Position numbers and translations under genes: made by a program. The notes beneath the pieces are model-generated. The model made no database searches, was not told the DNA's origin, and saw only the letters and a program-made list of their open reading frames with translations. A stretch of DNA of 64,000 nucleotides from Rhodobacter capsulatus. GTDB taxonomy: Bacteria > Pseudomonadota > Alphaproteobacteria > Rhodobacterales > Rhodobacteraceae. The stretch spans positions 59,462 to 123,461 of the forward strand of contig NZ_SWJZ01000021.1 in NCBI RefSeq assembly GCF_005144475.1, in the 5' to 3' direction. Positions 28,960 through 38,934 of this stretch are shown here, piece after piece (the stretch's first letter is position 1; each line of letters starts with the position of its first letter).

Positions 28960-29850
28960 ATGGGACATGGTGCTGAAAATCTCCGCGGAAGTCTGTTGAT
29001 GGTGCTTGCGATGGCGGGCTTCGCCATCGAGGACATGTGCGTCAAATTCCTGGCCGGGCATCTGCCGGTGGGCGAGATCCTGATGCTTCTGGGCATCGGC
29101 GGCACGGCGATCTTTGCGACGCTGGCCCTGCGCAACGGCGACCGGCTGTTCTCGCGCGATCTGCTGGCCCCGGCGGTGATCGGGCGCAATTTCGGCGAGC
29201 TGATCGGCACGCTGGCCTTCGTCTGCGCCGTGGCCTTCACGCCCTTGGCCGAAGCCTCGGCGATCTTGCAGGCGACGCCGCTTGCGGTGACCCTTGGCGC
29301 CGCGCTGTTCCTTGGCGAGCAGGTCGGCTGGCGGCGCTGGTCGGCGATCGGCGTCGGTTTTCTGGGCGTGCTGATCGTGATCCGCCCCGGCACCGAGGGC
29401 TTTTCGGTGCTGTCGCTTTTCGCCGTCGTCGGCGTGCTGGGCCTGGCCGCGCGCGATGTGGTGACGCGCCGCGTGCCGAAATCCATCACCTCGATGCAGC
29501 TTGCAACCTACGGATTCGCTTCGGTGATTCCCGCAGGCGCGCTGCTGGTGCCGTTTCAGGGCCCGATGATCCCGCCCACCGCCTTCGATCTGGCGGGGAT
29601 CACCGGGGCGCTGATCTTCGGCACGGCGGGCTATTATGCGCTGATCGCGGCGATGCGGCTGGGCGAGGTCTCGGTCATCACCCCGTTTCGTTACACGCGG
29701 CTGATCTTTGCGCTGATCATCGGCTGGGCGGTCTTTGCCGAAACGCCGGACCGCTGGACGCTGATCGGCGGCGCGATCATCGTCGCCTCGGGGCTTTACA
29801 CGCTGGCCCGCCAAGGCCGTATGGCCAAGGCCGGGACCCCCGCCGCCTGA
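28960..29850 (+). CDS. DMT-superfamily (EamA) transporter
   Basis: Membrane protein of 296 residues with about ten hydrophobic helices arranged as two EamA repeats (roughly 10-140 and 150-285). The first repeat ends with the typical SAILQATPLAVTLGAALFLGE; the second ends with VSVITPFRYTRLIFALIIGW and ends near TLIGGAIIVASGLY. Such proteins export amino acids, nucleobases or other metabolites. The substrate is not deducible. It follows selO by 59 bp and precedes eno by 115 bp. Confidence 0.88.
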   Translation: MGHGAENLRGSLLMVLAMAGFAIEDMCVKFLAGHLPVGEILMLLGIGGTAIFATLALRNGDRLFSRDLLAPAVIGRNFGELIGTLAFVCAVAFTPLAEASAILQATPLAVTLGAALFLGEQVGWRRWSAIGVGFLGVLIVIRPGTEGFSVLSLFAVVGVLGLAARDVVTRRVPKSITSMQLATYGFASVIPAGALLVPFQGPMIPPTAFDLAGITGALIFGTAGYYALIAAMRLGEVSVITPFRYTRLIFALIIGWAVFAETPDRWTLIGGAIIVASGLYTLARQGRMAKAGTPAA

Positions 29851-29881
29851 CGCGAAAAATTCACGAAAAGTCGGACGCTAA

Positions 29882-31240
<1,359 letters not shown>

Positions 31241-31264
31241 TTCGGGCCTGAAATAAGCCTCGGC

Positions 31265-31367
31265 TTCTTCTTGGTCCAAATACGCAAATTCCGCCGGAGG
31301 CACCCTGCCCCCGGCGGTTTTTCTTTGACTTTGAAGCCTCCGGCGGGCGTATTTGCGCCAAGAAGAA
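31265..31367. repeat. Long intergenic palindrome (GTATTT family) around the eno terminator
   Basis: The left arm reads TTCTTCTTGG-TC-CAAATACGC (31265-31285) then CCGCCGGAGGC (31291-31301). The right arm reads GCCTCCGGCGG (31336-31346), then GCGTATTTG-CG-CCAAGAAGAA (31347-31367). Both halves are perfectly complementary apart from the two-base spacers and a five-base AAATT insert on the left. The loop holds a separate terminator with a T-tract. The right edge lies 13 bp before the start of the cupin gene and overlaps its ribosome site region. Confidence 0.8.
31291..31322 (+). terminator. eno: Terminator after eno
   Basis: CCGCCGG (31291-31297) pairs with CCGGCGG (31311-31317) and is followed by five T residues. 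The 5' arm can alternatively pair with the more distant GCCTCCGGCGG at 31336-31346, so two mutually exclusive folds are possible. Confidence 0.7.
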
Positions 31368-31380
31368 ACCCGGAGGGATC

Positions 31381-31809
31381 ATGGGCGAGGCAGATCGGAT
31401 CATCGCGCAACTGGGGCTGGAGCCGCATCCCGAGGGGGGCTGGTATCGCCAGACCTGGGTGGCCGAGGCGGCGCCGGGGGGGCGCGCTGCGGGAACGGCG
31501 ATCCTGTTTTTGCTGAAAGCGGGCGAGGCCAGCCATTGGCACCGGGTGGACGCCGCCGAGATCTGGCATTTTCACGCCGGAAGCCCGCTTGAATTGCGGG
31601 TTGCCGCGCAGGACAGCGGGCCGGTGACGCGGCTTCGCCTTGGCCCCGATGTGCTCGGCGCCGAGGTGGTGCAGGGCATCGTGCCGACCGGCCATTGGCA
31701 GGCGGCACGGACCTTGGGCGACTGGACGCTGGTCGGCTGCACCGTCAGCCCGGGGTTCCGCTTCGAGGGTTTCGAGATGGCCGCGCCGGGCTTTGACATT
31801 CCCGGCTGA
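31381..31809 (+). CDS. DUF985/cupin_5 family protein
   Basis: Single-domain cupin of 142 residues. EPHPEGGWYRQTW at the start, SHWHRVDAAEIWHFHAGSPLEL in the centre and GCTVSPGFRFEGFEMA at the end are family signatures; the His cluster is a probable metal or ligand site. Some DUF985 members are related to sugar epimerases, but no reaction is established for this one. It starts behind GGAGGG and is convergent with the small DUF2798 gene, with no intervening space. Confidence 0.88.
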   Translation: MGEADRIIAQLGLEPHPEGGWYRQTWVAEAAPGGRAAGTAILFLLKAGEASHWHRVDAAEIWHFHAGSPLELRVAAQDSGPVTRLRLGPDVLGAEVVQGIVPTGHWQAARTLGDWTLVGCTVSPGFRFEGFEMAAPGFDIPG

Positions 31810-32064
31810 TCAGCCCTCGCGCACGGGGCGGTGCATCACGCGGAAGGCCAGCTTGAACGACAAGGGGCCGACGCCGAGCGACAGCAGGAACGCCACCGGC
31901 CAGGCGGTGAGCCAGTTGCGCAGCCAGATCAGCGCCCAGCCCTCGGGGAAGCCCTGCAGCAGGATCGAGAACAGAAAGGTCATCATCAGCGCCATCAGGC
32001 AGGAGATGAACACCTGCGCCAGAAGGATGGTCAGCTTTTCGCGTTTTGGATCGGGGGTTTGCAT
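31810..32064 (-). CDS. DUF2798 family small membrane protein
   Basis: Protein of 84 residues with two transmembrane helices (about 13-38 and 48-72). The conserved pattern of a first helix ending in FLFSILLQGFP and a second beginning NWLTAWPVAFLLSL matches DUF2798. It abuts the cupin gene stop to stop. Function is unknown. Confidence 0.8.
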   Translation of the reverse strand: MQTPDPKREKLTILLAQVFISCLMALMMTFLFSILLQGFPEGWALIWLRNWLTAWPVAFLLSLGVGPLSFKLAFRVMHRPVREG

Positions 32065-32110
32065 GGTCTCTCTCGATAGGATGCGCCGCGGGTTCGAGAT
32101 CGACTAGCTC

Positions 32111-32126
32111 CCGCCCCAAGGGGCGG
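32111..32126. terminator. GC hairpin upstream of the DUF2798 gene
   Basis: CCGCCCC/GGGGCGG with a two-base loop, followed rightwards by a second weak stem ACCGG...CCGGT and TTTTT at about 32155. It lies in the 169-bp gap between two minus-strand genes. It could be a leader structure for the DUF2798 transcript or part of the anmK 3' end. Confidence 0.4.
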
Positions 32127-32212
32127 TGACCGGGATAACCTGACCGGTCTTACGTTTTTCGGCTGAGCCTCAAATAGGAACAAAGCCGCTTTGGGTCAAG
32201 GGGGCTGACCGG

Positions 32213-32240
32213 ATTGCGGTTACTGCATCGCGGTTACTGC
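32213..32240. repeat. 14-bp tandem duplication at the end of anmK
   Basis: AT(T/C)GCGGTTACTGC occurs twice in direct succession, once spanning the anmK stop codon (TAA at 32234-32236 on the minus strand) and once just beyond it. It looks like a recent slippage duplication. Confidence 0.6.
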
Positions 32241-33376
32241 GGCCAGCTGACCTTGCCGCCGCCGACCAGCGCGGCGACGCCGGTCGTGGTCGGGCCCGAG
32301 GTCGGCAGGCCGCGCGCGACCCGGACCGCCAGATAGGCGAAGGCCTGCGCCTCGAGCATGTCGCCATCGAGGCCGATCTCTTCGATCGGCGCCACCGCAC
32401 AGGGCAGCCGCGCGGCCAGCTCCGCCATCATCGCGGCATTGAGCCGACCGCCCCCCGAAACGAGGATCAGCTCGGGCGGGCTGGGGAAATGCTCGAAGCC
32501 GCGCGCGACGGCGGCGGCGGCACAGGCGGTGAGCGTCGCCACCGCATCGGCATCGTCGAGTTGGTCTATGAACGCCAGAGCGGCCGAAAATTCGTTGCGA
32601 TCCAGCGACTTCGGCGGCATGCGGAAGAAATGCCGATGGCCGAGGAAGGCGGTCACCGCGGCCTCCTCCACCCGACCCGAAAGCGCAAGCGCGCCGCCGA
32701 TATCGGCCGTGGCGCCCAGGCGGCGGCGCATCAGATCGTCGATCGGCGCATTCGCCGGGCCGGTGTCGAAGGCCAGCACGGCGCCCTCGGCTTCGGGGGC
32801 GGGCAGGCGCGGATCAAGCCAGGTGACATTGCCCACCCCGCCCAGATTGAGAAAGGCGCAAGGCGCCGAAAGCCCCGCCCATCGCGCGCAGGCGAAATGG
32901 AAGAACGGCACCAGAGGCGCCCCCTGCCCGCCCATTTCCACATCCATGGAGCGGAAATCCCAGACCACCGGATGGCCCAGCACCTCGGCCAGCACCGCGC
33001 CATCGCCCGCCTGATGCGTGCGCCGCGCCCCGTGCTGCCCGTTCGGATCATGCGCCAGCGTCTGGCCGTGAAAGCCGATCAGCACCTCGCCCGCCTCCTC
33101 GGGCAGATCGGCGAGCAGCGCCGAGAGCACCTCGGCATGGGCGGTCTCGACCACCTCGGCGGCCTCGGCCACGCCGTCCTGGCCCGGCCAGCGGCCAAGC
33201 GCACGATGGATCGCGCCGCGCTCGGCGGGGGTGTAGGGGCGATAGGCCGTGGGGCCGAAATCGAGGATCGCATGGCCGTCGGTCAGCAGCGCCGCCGCGT
33301 CGACACCGTCAAGCGAGGTTCCCGACATCGTGCCGACGGCCCAGACCGGCCCCGTTTTTGCGCCCGTTTTCAACAT
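32234..33376 (-). CDS. anmK: Anhydro-N-acetylmuramic acid kinase
   Basis: Phosphorylates and opens 1,6-anhydro-MurNAc from cell-wall turnover, giving MurNAc-6-phosphate. The 380-residue protein starts [40 protein letters not shown] is the family's ATP-binding motif. [25 protein letters not shown] and [14 protein letters not shown] are further conserved blocks, and [11 protein letters not shown] closes the ATP site. The start at 33376 is used because GGGGAAGAG precedes it. It is divergent from tyrS over 59 bp. Confidence 0.96.
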   Translation of the reverse strand: MLKTGAKTGPVWAVGTMSGTSLDGVDAAALLTDGHAILDFGPTAYRPYTPAERGAIHRALGRWPGQDGVAEAAEVVETAHAEVLSALLADLPEEAGEVLIGFHGQTLAHDPNGQHGARRTHQAGDGAVLAEVLGHPVVWDFRSMDVEMGGQGAPLVPFFHFACARWAGLSAPCAFLNLGGVGNVTWLDPRLPAPEAEGAVLAFDTGPANAPIDDLMRRRLGATADIGGALALSGRVEEAAVTAFLGHRHFFRMPPKSLDRNEFSAALAFIDQLDDADAVATLTACAAAAVARGFEHFPSPPELILVSGGGRLNAAMMAELAARLPCAVAPIEEIGLDGDMLEAQAFAYLAVRVARGLPTSGPTTTGVAALVGGGKVSWPQ

Positions 33377-33435
33377 CTCTTCCCCTTTTGCGCTTGCGCC
33401 GATATACGCATGGGGCCAGCCAAGGGACAAGCACG

Positions 33436-34686
33436 ATGACTTATCATCCGAAATCGGAATTCCTGCGCGTCATCATCGAGCGCGGATTTCTGGCCGATTG
33501 CACCGATCTTCAAGAACTTGACGCCGCTTTGGCGGGGGGGATGGTGACCTGCTATATCGGCTATGATGCCACGGCGGCCTCGCTGCATGTCGGGCATCTG
33601 CTGAACATCATGCTTCTGCGCTGGTTCCAGAAGACCGGGCACAAGCCGATCACGCTGATGGGCGGGGGCACGACGAAGGTGGGCGATCCCAGCTTCCGCT
33701 CCGAGGAGCGTCCGCTGCTGACGCCCGAGAGGATCGACGAGAATATCGCCGGGATGCAGCGGGTCTTTGCGCGCTATCTCGATTACAAGGACGACGGCAA
33801 TGGCGCGCTGATGCGCAACAATGCCGAGTGGCTTGACGATCTGAATTACCTTGAGTTCCTGCGCGACATCGGGCGGCATTTCTCGGTCAACCGGATGCTG
33901 AGCTTCGAATCGGTGAAATCGCGGTTGGACCGCGAACAGTCGCTGAGCTTCCTTGAATTCAACTACATGATCCTGCAGGCCTATGATTTCCTGGAGCTGA
34001 ACCGCCGCTATGGCTGTCTGCTGCAGATGGGCGGCTCGGATCAATGGGGCAATATCGTCAACGGCATCGATCTGACGCGCCGGGTGCTCGATCGCGAGAT
34101 TTTCGGGTTGACGACGCCGCTTCTGACCACCTCGGACGGGCGCAAGATGGGCAAGTCGCAGGGCGGCGCGGTCTGGCTGAACGGCGAGATGCTGAGCCCT
34201 TACGAATTCTGGCAGTTCTGGCGCAATACGACCGATGCCGATGTGGGCCGGTTCCTGAAGCTTTACACCGATCTGCCGGTCGATGAATGCGACCGGCTGG
34301 GCAAGCTGGAAGGGTCCGAGATCAACGGCGCGAAGATCATTCTGGCGAATGCGGTGACGACGCTGCTGCACGGCGCCGAAGCGGCGGCGGCGGCCGAGGC
34401 CACCGCGCGCGAGGTTTTCGAGCGGGGCGGCGTCGGCGAGGATCTGCCGCGCCTGAGCCTGAGCGCCGAGGAACTGGCCGAGGGCATCAGCCTGGCGCAG
34501 CTCGTCGTGCGTTCGGGGCTGGCGAAGACCGGCAAGGACGGCAAGCGGCTGATTTCCGAGGGCGGCCTGAAGGTCGATGACGAGATCTGCCTTGACGCCG
34601 GGCGGATGTTTTCGGCCGCCGATCTGGCCGCGCCGGTGAAGCTGAGCGCGGGCAAGAAGCGCCATGCGCTGGTTTGCCTGGGCTGA
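33436..34686 (+). CDS. tyrS: Tyrosyl-tRNA synthetase
   Basis: Class I aminoacyl-tRNA synthetase charging tRNA-Tyr, 416 residues. The HIGH-equivalent is [15 protein letters not shown] near residue 50, and the KMSKS-equivalent is [14 protein letters not shown] near residue 235, with the TyrRS-specific [14 protein letters not shown] between. A C-terminal S4-type RNA-binding domain starts near residue 350 ([12 protein letters not shown]). Start at 33436 ([13 protein letters not shown]). It is followed by a strong bidirectional terminator. Confidence 0.98.
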   Translation: MTYHPKSEFLRVIIERGFLADCTDLQELDAALAGGMVTCYIGYDATAASLHVGHLLNIMLLRWFQKTGHKPITLMGGGTTKVGDPSFRSEERPLLTPERIDENIAGMQRVFARYLDYKDDGNGALMRNNAEWLDDLNYLEFLRDIGRHFSVNRMLSFESVKSRLDREQSLSFLEFNYMILQAYDFLELNRRYGCLLQMGGSDQWGNIVNGIDLTRRVLDREIFGLTTPLLTTSDGRKMGKSQGGAVWLNGEMLSPYEFWQFWRNTTDADVGRFLKLYTDLPVDECDRLGKLEGSEINGAKIILANAVTTLLHGAEAAAAAEATAREVFERGGVGEDLPRLSLSAEELAEGISLAQLVVRSGLAKTGKDGKRLISEGGLKVDDEICLDAGRMFSAADLAAPVKLSAGKKRHALVCLG

Positions 34687-34710
34687 GGAAGGCCGGGGCT
34701 CCGCCCCGGA

Positions 34711-34792
34711 CCCCGGGATATTTCGGGCAAGATAAATGCAAAAGGGCGCTCCTGCACGGGCGCCCTTTTATCTTGCTTCAAATATCCCGGGG
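34711..34792. terminator. Nested palindromic bidirectional terminator between tyrS and ppiA
   Basis: The inner stem AAAAGGGCGC/GCGCCCTTTT (34740-34749 with 34760-34769) is a classical two-way terminator. It is enclosed by CAAGAT/ATCTTG and then by the perfect 13-bp arms CCCCGGGATATTT (34711-34723) and AAATATCCCGGGG (34780-34792). GC hairpins flank both sides (GGGGC-TCC-GCCCC near 34695 and GGGGGGC/GCCCCCC near 34800). The outer arms resemble the GTATTT-family elements elsewhere in the window. Confidence 0.85.
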
Positions 34793-34826
34793 GGTCAGGG
34801 GGGCGAGCCGCCCCCCTGCGCCCGTG

Positions 34827-35408
34827 TCACTCGATCGTGGCCTTGACGATGTAATCCGGGGTTTCGACAAGCCCGTTCATCTCGGGCGCGCCCTTTTTCA
34901 GCGTGTCGATCAGATCCATGCCTTCGACCACATGGCCGACGATGGTGTATTGGCCATCCAGATGCGGCGCGGCGTCGAACATGATGAAGAACTGGCTGTT
35001 GGCCGAGTCGGGGCTGGCCGAACGCGCCATGCCGACCATGCCGCGGCTGAAGGAGCGGTTCGAAAACTCCGCCGGAAGGTCGCCGTATTTCGACCCGCCC
35101 ATCCCCGCCATCGACAGATCGCCGCCGCGCTTGCCGAATTGCACGTCGCCCGTCTGCGCCATGAAGCCCTCGATCACGCGGTGAAACACCACGTCATCAT
35201 AGGCATGTTCATTGGCAAGCTGGGTGATGCGCTCGACATGGCCGGGGGCGACATCGGGCGTCAGGTCGATCACCACCTTGCCCGAGACCGAGCCGCCGAT
35301 TTCGAGCACGAGGTTCGGGCCCGGGCCATCGGGCGCGGTGGTGCCATCCTGCGCCAGCGCGCCGGTGGCCGCAAAGGCCAGTGCCGTGGCGAGGAGCAGC
35401 TTACGCAT
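34827..35408 (-). CDS. ppiA: Periplasmic peptidyl-prolyl cis-trans isomerase (cyclophilin)
   Basis: Cyclophilin of 193 residues with a Sec signal peptide (MRKLLLATALAFAATGALA). The active-site segment VVFHRVIEGFMAQTGD and NSQFFIMFDAAPHLDGQYT are typical, followed by GHVVEGMDLIDTLKKG. It is expected to aid folding in the periplasm. Its start overlaps the ppiB stop (ATGCGTAA), making a two-gene operon of cytoplasmic and exported paralogues. Confidence 0.93.
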   Translation of the reverse strand: MRKLLLATALAFAATGALAQDGTTAPDGPGPNLVLEIGGSVSGKVVIDLTPDVAPGHVERITQLANEHAYDDVVFHRVIEGFMAQTGDVQFGKRGGDLSMAGMGGSKYGDLPAEFSNRSFSRGMVGMARSASPDSANSQFFIMFDAAPHLDGQYTIVGHVVEGMDLIDTLKKGAPEMNGLVETPDYIVKATIE

Positions 35409-35907
35409 CGGCCGCCACCCGCACGGTGATCATCCGATCCGGGGAAGCCGGCGGCTCGCCACGGGCGATCTTGTCGACGAATTCCATCCCCGAGATCACC
35501 TGGCCGTACACGGTGTATTGGCCATTGAGGAAGCTGTTGTCGGCGAAGTTGATGAAGAACTGGCTGTTGGCCGAGTTCGGATTTTGCGACCGCGCCGCGC
35601 CAAGCGAACCGCGGGCATGCGGCACCTTGGAAAATTCCGCTTTCAGATCAGGATATTGCGACCCGCCCGTGCCGGCGCGACGGGGGTTGTAATCCTTTTC
35701 CATATTGGCGTTTTCGACATCGCCCGTCTGCGCCATGAAGCCGTCGATGACGCGGTGGAAGGCGACGTTGTCATAGGCGCCGTCGCGGGCCAGCTGTTTC
35801 ATCCGTTCGCAGTGCAGCGGCGCCACATCGGTGAGCAGCTCGATCACCACCGGCCCGTCCTTGAGCGTGATGATGATGGTGTTTTCGGGATCCTTGATCT
35901 CGGCCAT
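35401..35907 (-). CDS. ppiB: Cytoplasmic peptidyl-prolyl cis-trans isomerase (cyclophilin)
   Basis: Cyclophilin of 168 residues without a signal peptide, beginning MAEIKDPENTIIITLKDG. The catalytic NVAFHRVIDGFMAQTGDV, ANSQFFINFADNSFLNGQYT and VYGQVISGMEFVDKI motifs are intact. The start at 35907 fits a GGAGAG ribosome site. It is the first gene of the ppiB-ppiA operon and divergent from pgk. Confidence 0.94.
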   Translation of the reverse strand: MAEIKDPENTIIITLKDGPVVIELLTDVAPLHCERMKQLARDGAYDNVAFHRVIDGFMAQTGDVENANMEKDYNPRRAGTGGSQYPDLKAEFSKVPHARGSLGAARSQNPNSANSQFFINFADNSFLNGQYTVYGQVISGMEFVDKIARGEPPASPDRMITVRVAADA

Positions 35908-36116
35908 GGGGCTCTCCTGAATTTGGTCTGGGCGCAACTTAGGGGCTGCGGGCGGCGGTGAAAAGGGCAAAGCGACGCGGGAATTTCGTCGCAGCCGGGC
36001 GGGTTTTGGCCCCCTGCGGGACCGCAAGGCGTTGACGACCCCGTCACATCCGGGCAATTTTGCGCGAGCCGCAGGTGGACGGCCCCCGCCTTGCGACCCA
36101 CAACTGGAGAACGGAT

Positions 36117-37307
36117 ATGGCTTGGAAAACGCTCGACGAGATGGATCTTGCGGGCAAGGTGGTGCTCGTGCGCGTCGATATCAACGTGCCGGTGGAAAAC
36201 GGGGTGGTGACCGACGCGACGCGGATCGAGAAGATCGCGCCCACGGTCAAGGACATCCTTGCCAAGGGGGGCAAGCCGGTGCTGCTGGCGCATTTCGGCC
36301 GCCCGAAAGGCAAGCCCGTGCCGGAAATGAGCCTGCGTCCGCTCGTGCCGGAACTGGCCAAGGTGCTGGGCGTGCCGGTGAAATTCGCCGAGGATTGCAT
36401 CGGCGCCCCGGCGAAGACCGCCGTCGCGGCGCTGGCCGCGGGCGAGGTGCTGCTGCTTGAAAACACCCGCTTCCATGCCGGTGAGGAAAAGAACGACCCG
36501 GAACTGAGCGCCGCGATGGCCGCGCTGGGCGAGGTCTATGTGAACGACGCCTTCTCGGCGGCGCACCGGGCGCATTCCTCGACCGAGGGTGTGGCGCATA
36601 TCCTTCCTGCGGCCGCCGGGCGGCTGATGGCGGCGGAGCTGAAGGCGCTGGAAGCGGCGCTGGGCAATCCGGTGCGGCCGGTGACGGCGGTGGTGGGCGG
36701 GGCCAAGGTCTCGACCAAGCTTGACCTTTTGGGCAACCTTGTCACCAAGGTCGATCATCTGGTGATCGGCGGCGGCATGGCGAACACCTTCCTGGTCGCG
36801 CAGGGCATCGATGTCGGCAAGTCGCTGGCGGAACGCGAGATGGCCGAGACCGCGCGCGAGATCCTGGAAAAGGCCAAGGCCGCGGGCTGTGCCATCCACC
36901 TGCCCGCCGATGTGGTGGTGGCGCGCGAGTTCAAGGCCGGTGCCGAGAACGAGGTCGTCGGCAATGCCGATTGCCCGGCCGATGCGATGATCCTCGATGC
37001 CGGGCCGAAATCGGTCGAGGAGATCGCCAAGGTGTTCGAGGCATCGAAGACGCTGATCTGGAACGGGCCGCTGGGCGCCTTTGAAATCGCGCCCTTTGAC
37101 GCGGCGACGAATGCGGCGGCGCAAAAGGCGGCCGATCTGACCAAGGCGGGCAAGCTTGTGTCCGTCGCGGGCGGTGGCGACACCGTGGCGGCGCTGAACA
37201 AGGCGGGCGCGGCGGAGGATTTCAGCTACATCTCGACCGCGGGCGGCGCTTTCCTGGAATGGATGGAAGGCAAGGAACTGCCCGGCGTCGCGGCGCTGAC
37301 GAAGTAA
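36117..37307 (+). CDS. pgk: Phosphoglycerate kinase
   Basis: Interconverts 1,3-bisphosphoglycerate and 3-phosphoglycerate with ADP/ATP, shared by glycolysis and the Calvin cycle. The 396-residue protein begins [42 protein letters not shown] is the substrate-binding segment, and [13 protein letters not shown] near the C-terminus is the ATP loop. Start at 36117 is set by CTGGAG upstream. A strong terminator ends the unit before the aldolase gene. Confidence 0.98.
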   Translation: MAWKTLDEMDLAGKVVLVRVDINVPVENGVVTDATRIEKIAPTVKDILAKGGKPVLLAHFGRPKGKPVPEMSLRPLVPELAKVLGVPVKFAEDCIGAPAKTAVAALAAGEVLLLENTRFHAGEEKNDPELSAAMAALGEVYVNDAFSAAHRAHSSTEGVAHILPAAAGRLMAAELKALEAALGNPVRPVTAVVGGAKVSTKLDLLGNLVTKVDHLVIGGGMANTFLVAQGIDVGKSLAEREMAETAREILEKAKAAGCAIHLPADVVVAREFKAGAENEVVGNADCPADAMILDAGPKSVEEIAKVFEASKTLIWNGPLGAFEIAPFDAATNAAAQKAADLTKAGKLVSVAGGGDTVAALNKAGAAEDFSYISTAGGAFLEWMEGKELPGVAALTK

Positions 37308-37329
37308 TCCGGCCCCCGGGCCGAACCGG

Positions 37330-37357
37330 CGGGGCGCTGCGAAGCGCCCCGTTTTTT
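37330..37357 (+). terminator. pgk: Terminator after pgk
   Basis: CGGGGCGCT/AGCGCCCCG stem around GCGA followed by six T residues. Confidence 0.93.
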
Positions 37358-37442
37358 CATGTCTGCCACGGCTGTTAGCGAAACCGGAATTGCATCGCGT
37401 GTCACAAGGGTTTAACCGGGGGCTGCAATTGCAGAAGTCGCT

Positions 37443-37460
37443 GCCCGGAATGGTCCGGGC
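37443..37460 (+). promoter_or_regulatory. Hairpin in the aldolase leader
   Basis: GCCCGG/CCGGGC around AATGGT lies 20 bp before the aldolase ATG, whose ribosome site is weak. It could influence translation initiation. Confidence 0.4.
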
Positions 37461-37479
37461 CCAGGATCGGGGGTCGAAG

Positions 37480-38364
37480 ATGGCGAAGACGATGATGGAA
37501 CACATGCGCAAGGGCGAGGGCTTCATTGCCGCGCTTGACCAGTCGGGCGGCTCGACGCCGAAGGCGCTGCGGCTCTATGGCATCACCGAGGACGCCTATT
37601 CGAACGAAACCGAGATGTACGACCTGATCCATGCGATGCGGGCGCGGATCATCAAGTCGAGCGCCTTCACCGGCGACAAGGTGGTGGGCGCGATCCTGTT
37701 CGAACAGACGATGGACCGCGACATCGACGGCATTCCGACCGCCACCTATCTGTGGGAAAAACGCGGTGTCGTGCCCTTCCTGAAGATCGACAAGGGTCTG
37801 GAAGAGGAAAAGAACGGCTGCCAGCTGCTGAAAGCCATGCCGACGCTGGATGCGCTGCTTGAACGCGCCGCCGAGGCCGGGATTTTCGGCACCAAGGAAC
37901 GTTCGGTGATTTCGGCCGCCGATCCGATGGGGATTGCCGCGGTCGTGGCGCAGCAGTTCGAAGTGGGCGAGCAGGTTCTGGGCGCGGGCATGGTGCCGAT
38001 TCTGGAACCCGAGGTGACGATCTCGATCGCCGACAAGATCGAGGCCGAGGCGATGCTGCGCGATGCGCTGCTGGCCGGGCTGGAAACCGTGTCCTCGCCG
38101 GTGATGCTGAAGCTGAGCCTGCCGACGGTGGACAATTTCTACCTGCCGCTGGTCGAGCATCCGAATGTGATCAAGGTCGTGGCGCTGTCGGGCGGCTATG
38201 CCCGCGCTGACGCGAATGCGATCCTCGCCCGCAACAAGGGCATGATCGCGTCGTTCAGCCGCGCGCTGACCGAGGGGCTGACCGCGCAGATGACCGACGC
38301 CGAATTCGACGCGGCGCTGGGCGAAGCGATCGACAGCATCTACCGCGCCTCGATCGCGGGCTGA
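37480..38364 (+). CDS. Class I fructose-bisphosphate aldolase
   Basis: Schiff-base aldolase of 294 residues splitting fructose 1,6-bisphosphate. It begins MAKTMMEHMRKGEGFIAALDQSGGSTPKAL, the normal start of the bacterial class I form. GAILFEQTMDRDI, VPFLKIDKGLEEEKNG and ILEPEVTISI are conserved active-site blocks; the lysine in SPVMLKLSLP is the probable Schiff-base former. The metal-dependent class II type is excluded by these motifs. It is separated from pgk by a terminator and has its own terminator at the 3' end. Confidence 0.95.
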   Translation: MAKTMMEHMRKGEGFIAALDQSGGSTPKALRLYGITEDAYSNETEMYDLIHAMRARIIKSSAFTGDKVVGAILFEQTMDRDIDGIPTATYLWEKRGVVPFLKIDKGLEEEKNGCQLLKAMPTLDALLERAAEAGIFGTKERSVISAADPMGIAAVVAQQFEVGEQVLGAGMVPILEPEVTISIADKIEAEAMLRDALLAGLETVSSPVMLKLSLPTVDNFYLPLVEHPNVIKVVALSGGYARADANAILARNKGMIASFSRALTEGLTAQMTDAEFDAALGEAIDSIYRASIAG

Positions 38365-38399
38365 TTGGGCGCGGGCTGATCTTTCCTGACAGGATCTTG

Positions 38400-38427
38400 C
38401 GGGCCCCCATCGGGGGCCCGTTTGTTT
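38400..38427 (+). terminator. Terminator after the aldolase gene
   Basis: CGGGCCCCC/GGGGGCCCG around ATC followed by TTTGTTT. Confidence 0.93.
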
Positions 38428-38502
38428 GCGCCCCTTTTCAGGCCGCGGCCTTTGTGGCATGGTTGCCGAAACGTCCGGCAGAGGCGGCAGGAAAGGCAGA
38501 GC

Positions 38503-38802
38503 ATGAATTTTCCGAAAGGCCCGCGGGTCGTTCCCTTCGTTTTCTATTCCGCCGCCACCGTGCTGGGGCTGAACTTCGCCTTTGCCGCGATGCAGGGGCC
38601 GAACGGCATCTTTCACCGCGTGCAGGTCGATGCCGAAATCGAGAAACTGACGATCGAGCGCGACACGCTGGAGGCCGAAAAGGCGCGGATGGCCAATCTG
38701 ACGCGGCGGCTCTCGGATGATTATCTGGACCTCGATCTGCTGGATGAACGCGCGCGCGAGGTGCTGGGCACGCTGCGCGGCGATGAAATCGTGATCCGTT
38801 AA
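38503..38802 (+). CDS. ftsB: Cell-division protein FtsB/DivIC family (septum formation initiator)
   Basis: Small bitopic membrane protein of 99 residues. A short cytoplasmic end and one membrane helix (about residues 10-30) are followed by a periplasmic coiled coil (EIEKLTIERDTLEAEKARM) and the C-terminal DYLDLDLLDERAREVLG, a standard FtsB/DivIC feature. It likely joins the FtsQ-FtsL-FtsB divisome complex. Linkage to the pyruvate dehydrogenase genes is common in alphaproteobacteria. Start at 38503 (MNFPKGPRVVPF). Confidence 0.9.
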   Translation: MNFPKGPRVVPFVFYSAATVLGLNFAFAAMQGPNGIFHRVQVDAEIEKLTIERDTLEAEKARMANLTRRLSDDYLDLDLLDERAREVLGTLRGDEIVIR

Positions 38803-38824
38803 GCTTTCGCAAAGCCTGTTTTCG

Positions 38825-38852
38825 CGCCCGCACGGCTTCGTGCGGGCGTTTT
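38825..38852 (+). terminator. ftsB: Terminator after ftsB
   Basis: Ten-bp perfect stem CGCCCGCACG/CGTGCGGGCG around GCTT followed by four T residues, 83 bp before pdhA. Confidence 0.9.
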
Positions 38853-38934
38853 GCGTTCGCGCGATTGCATCTTTTCGTCGCATGCTGTAGAGAATGGTTT
38901 AACGTTGAACTATCACGACCTGGGAGGCTGTCCG

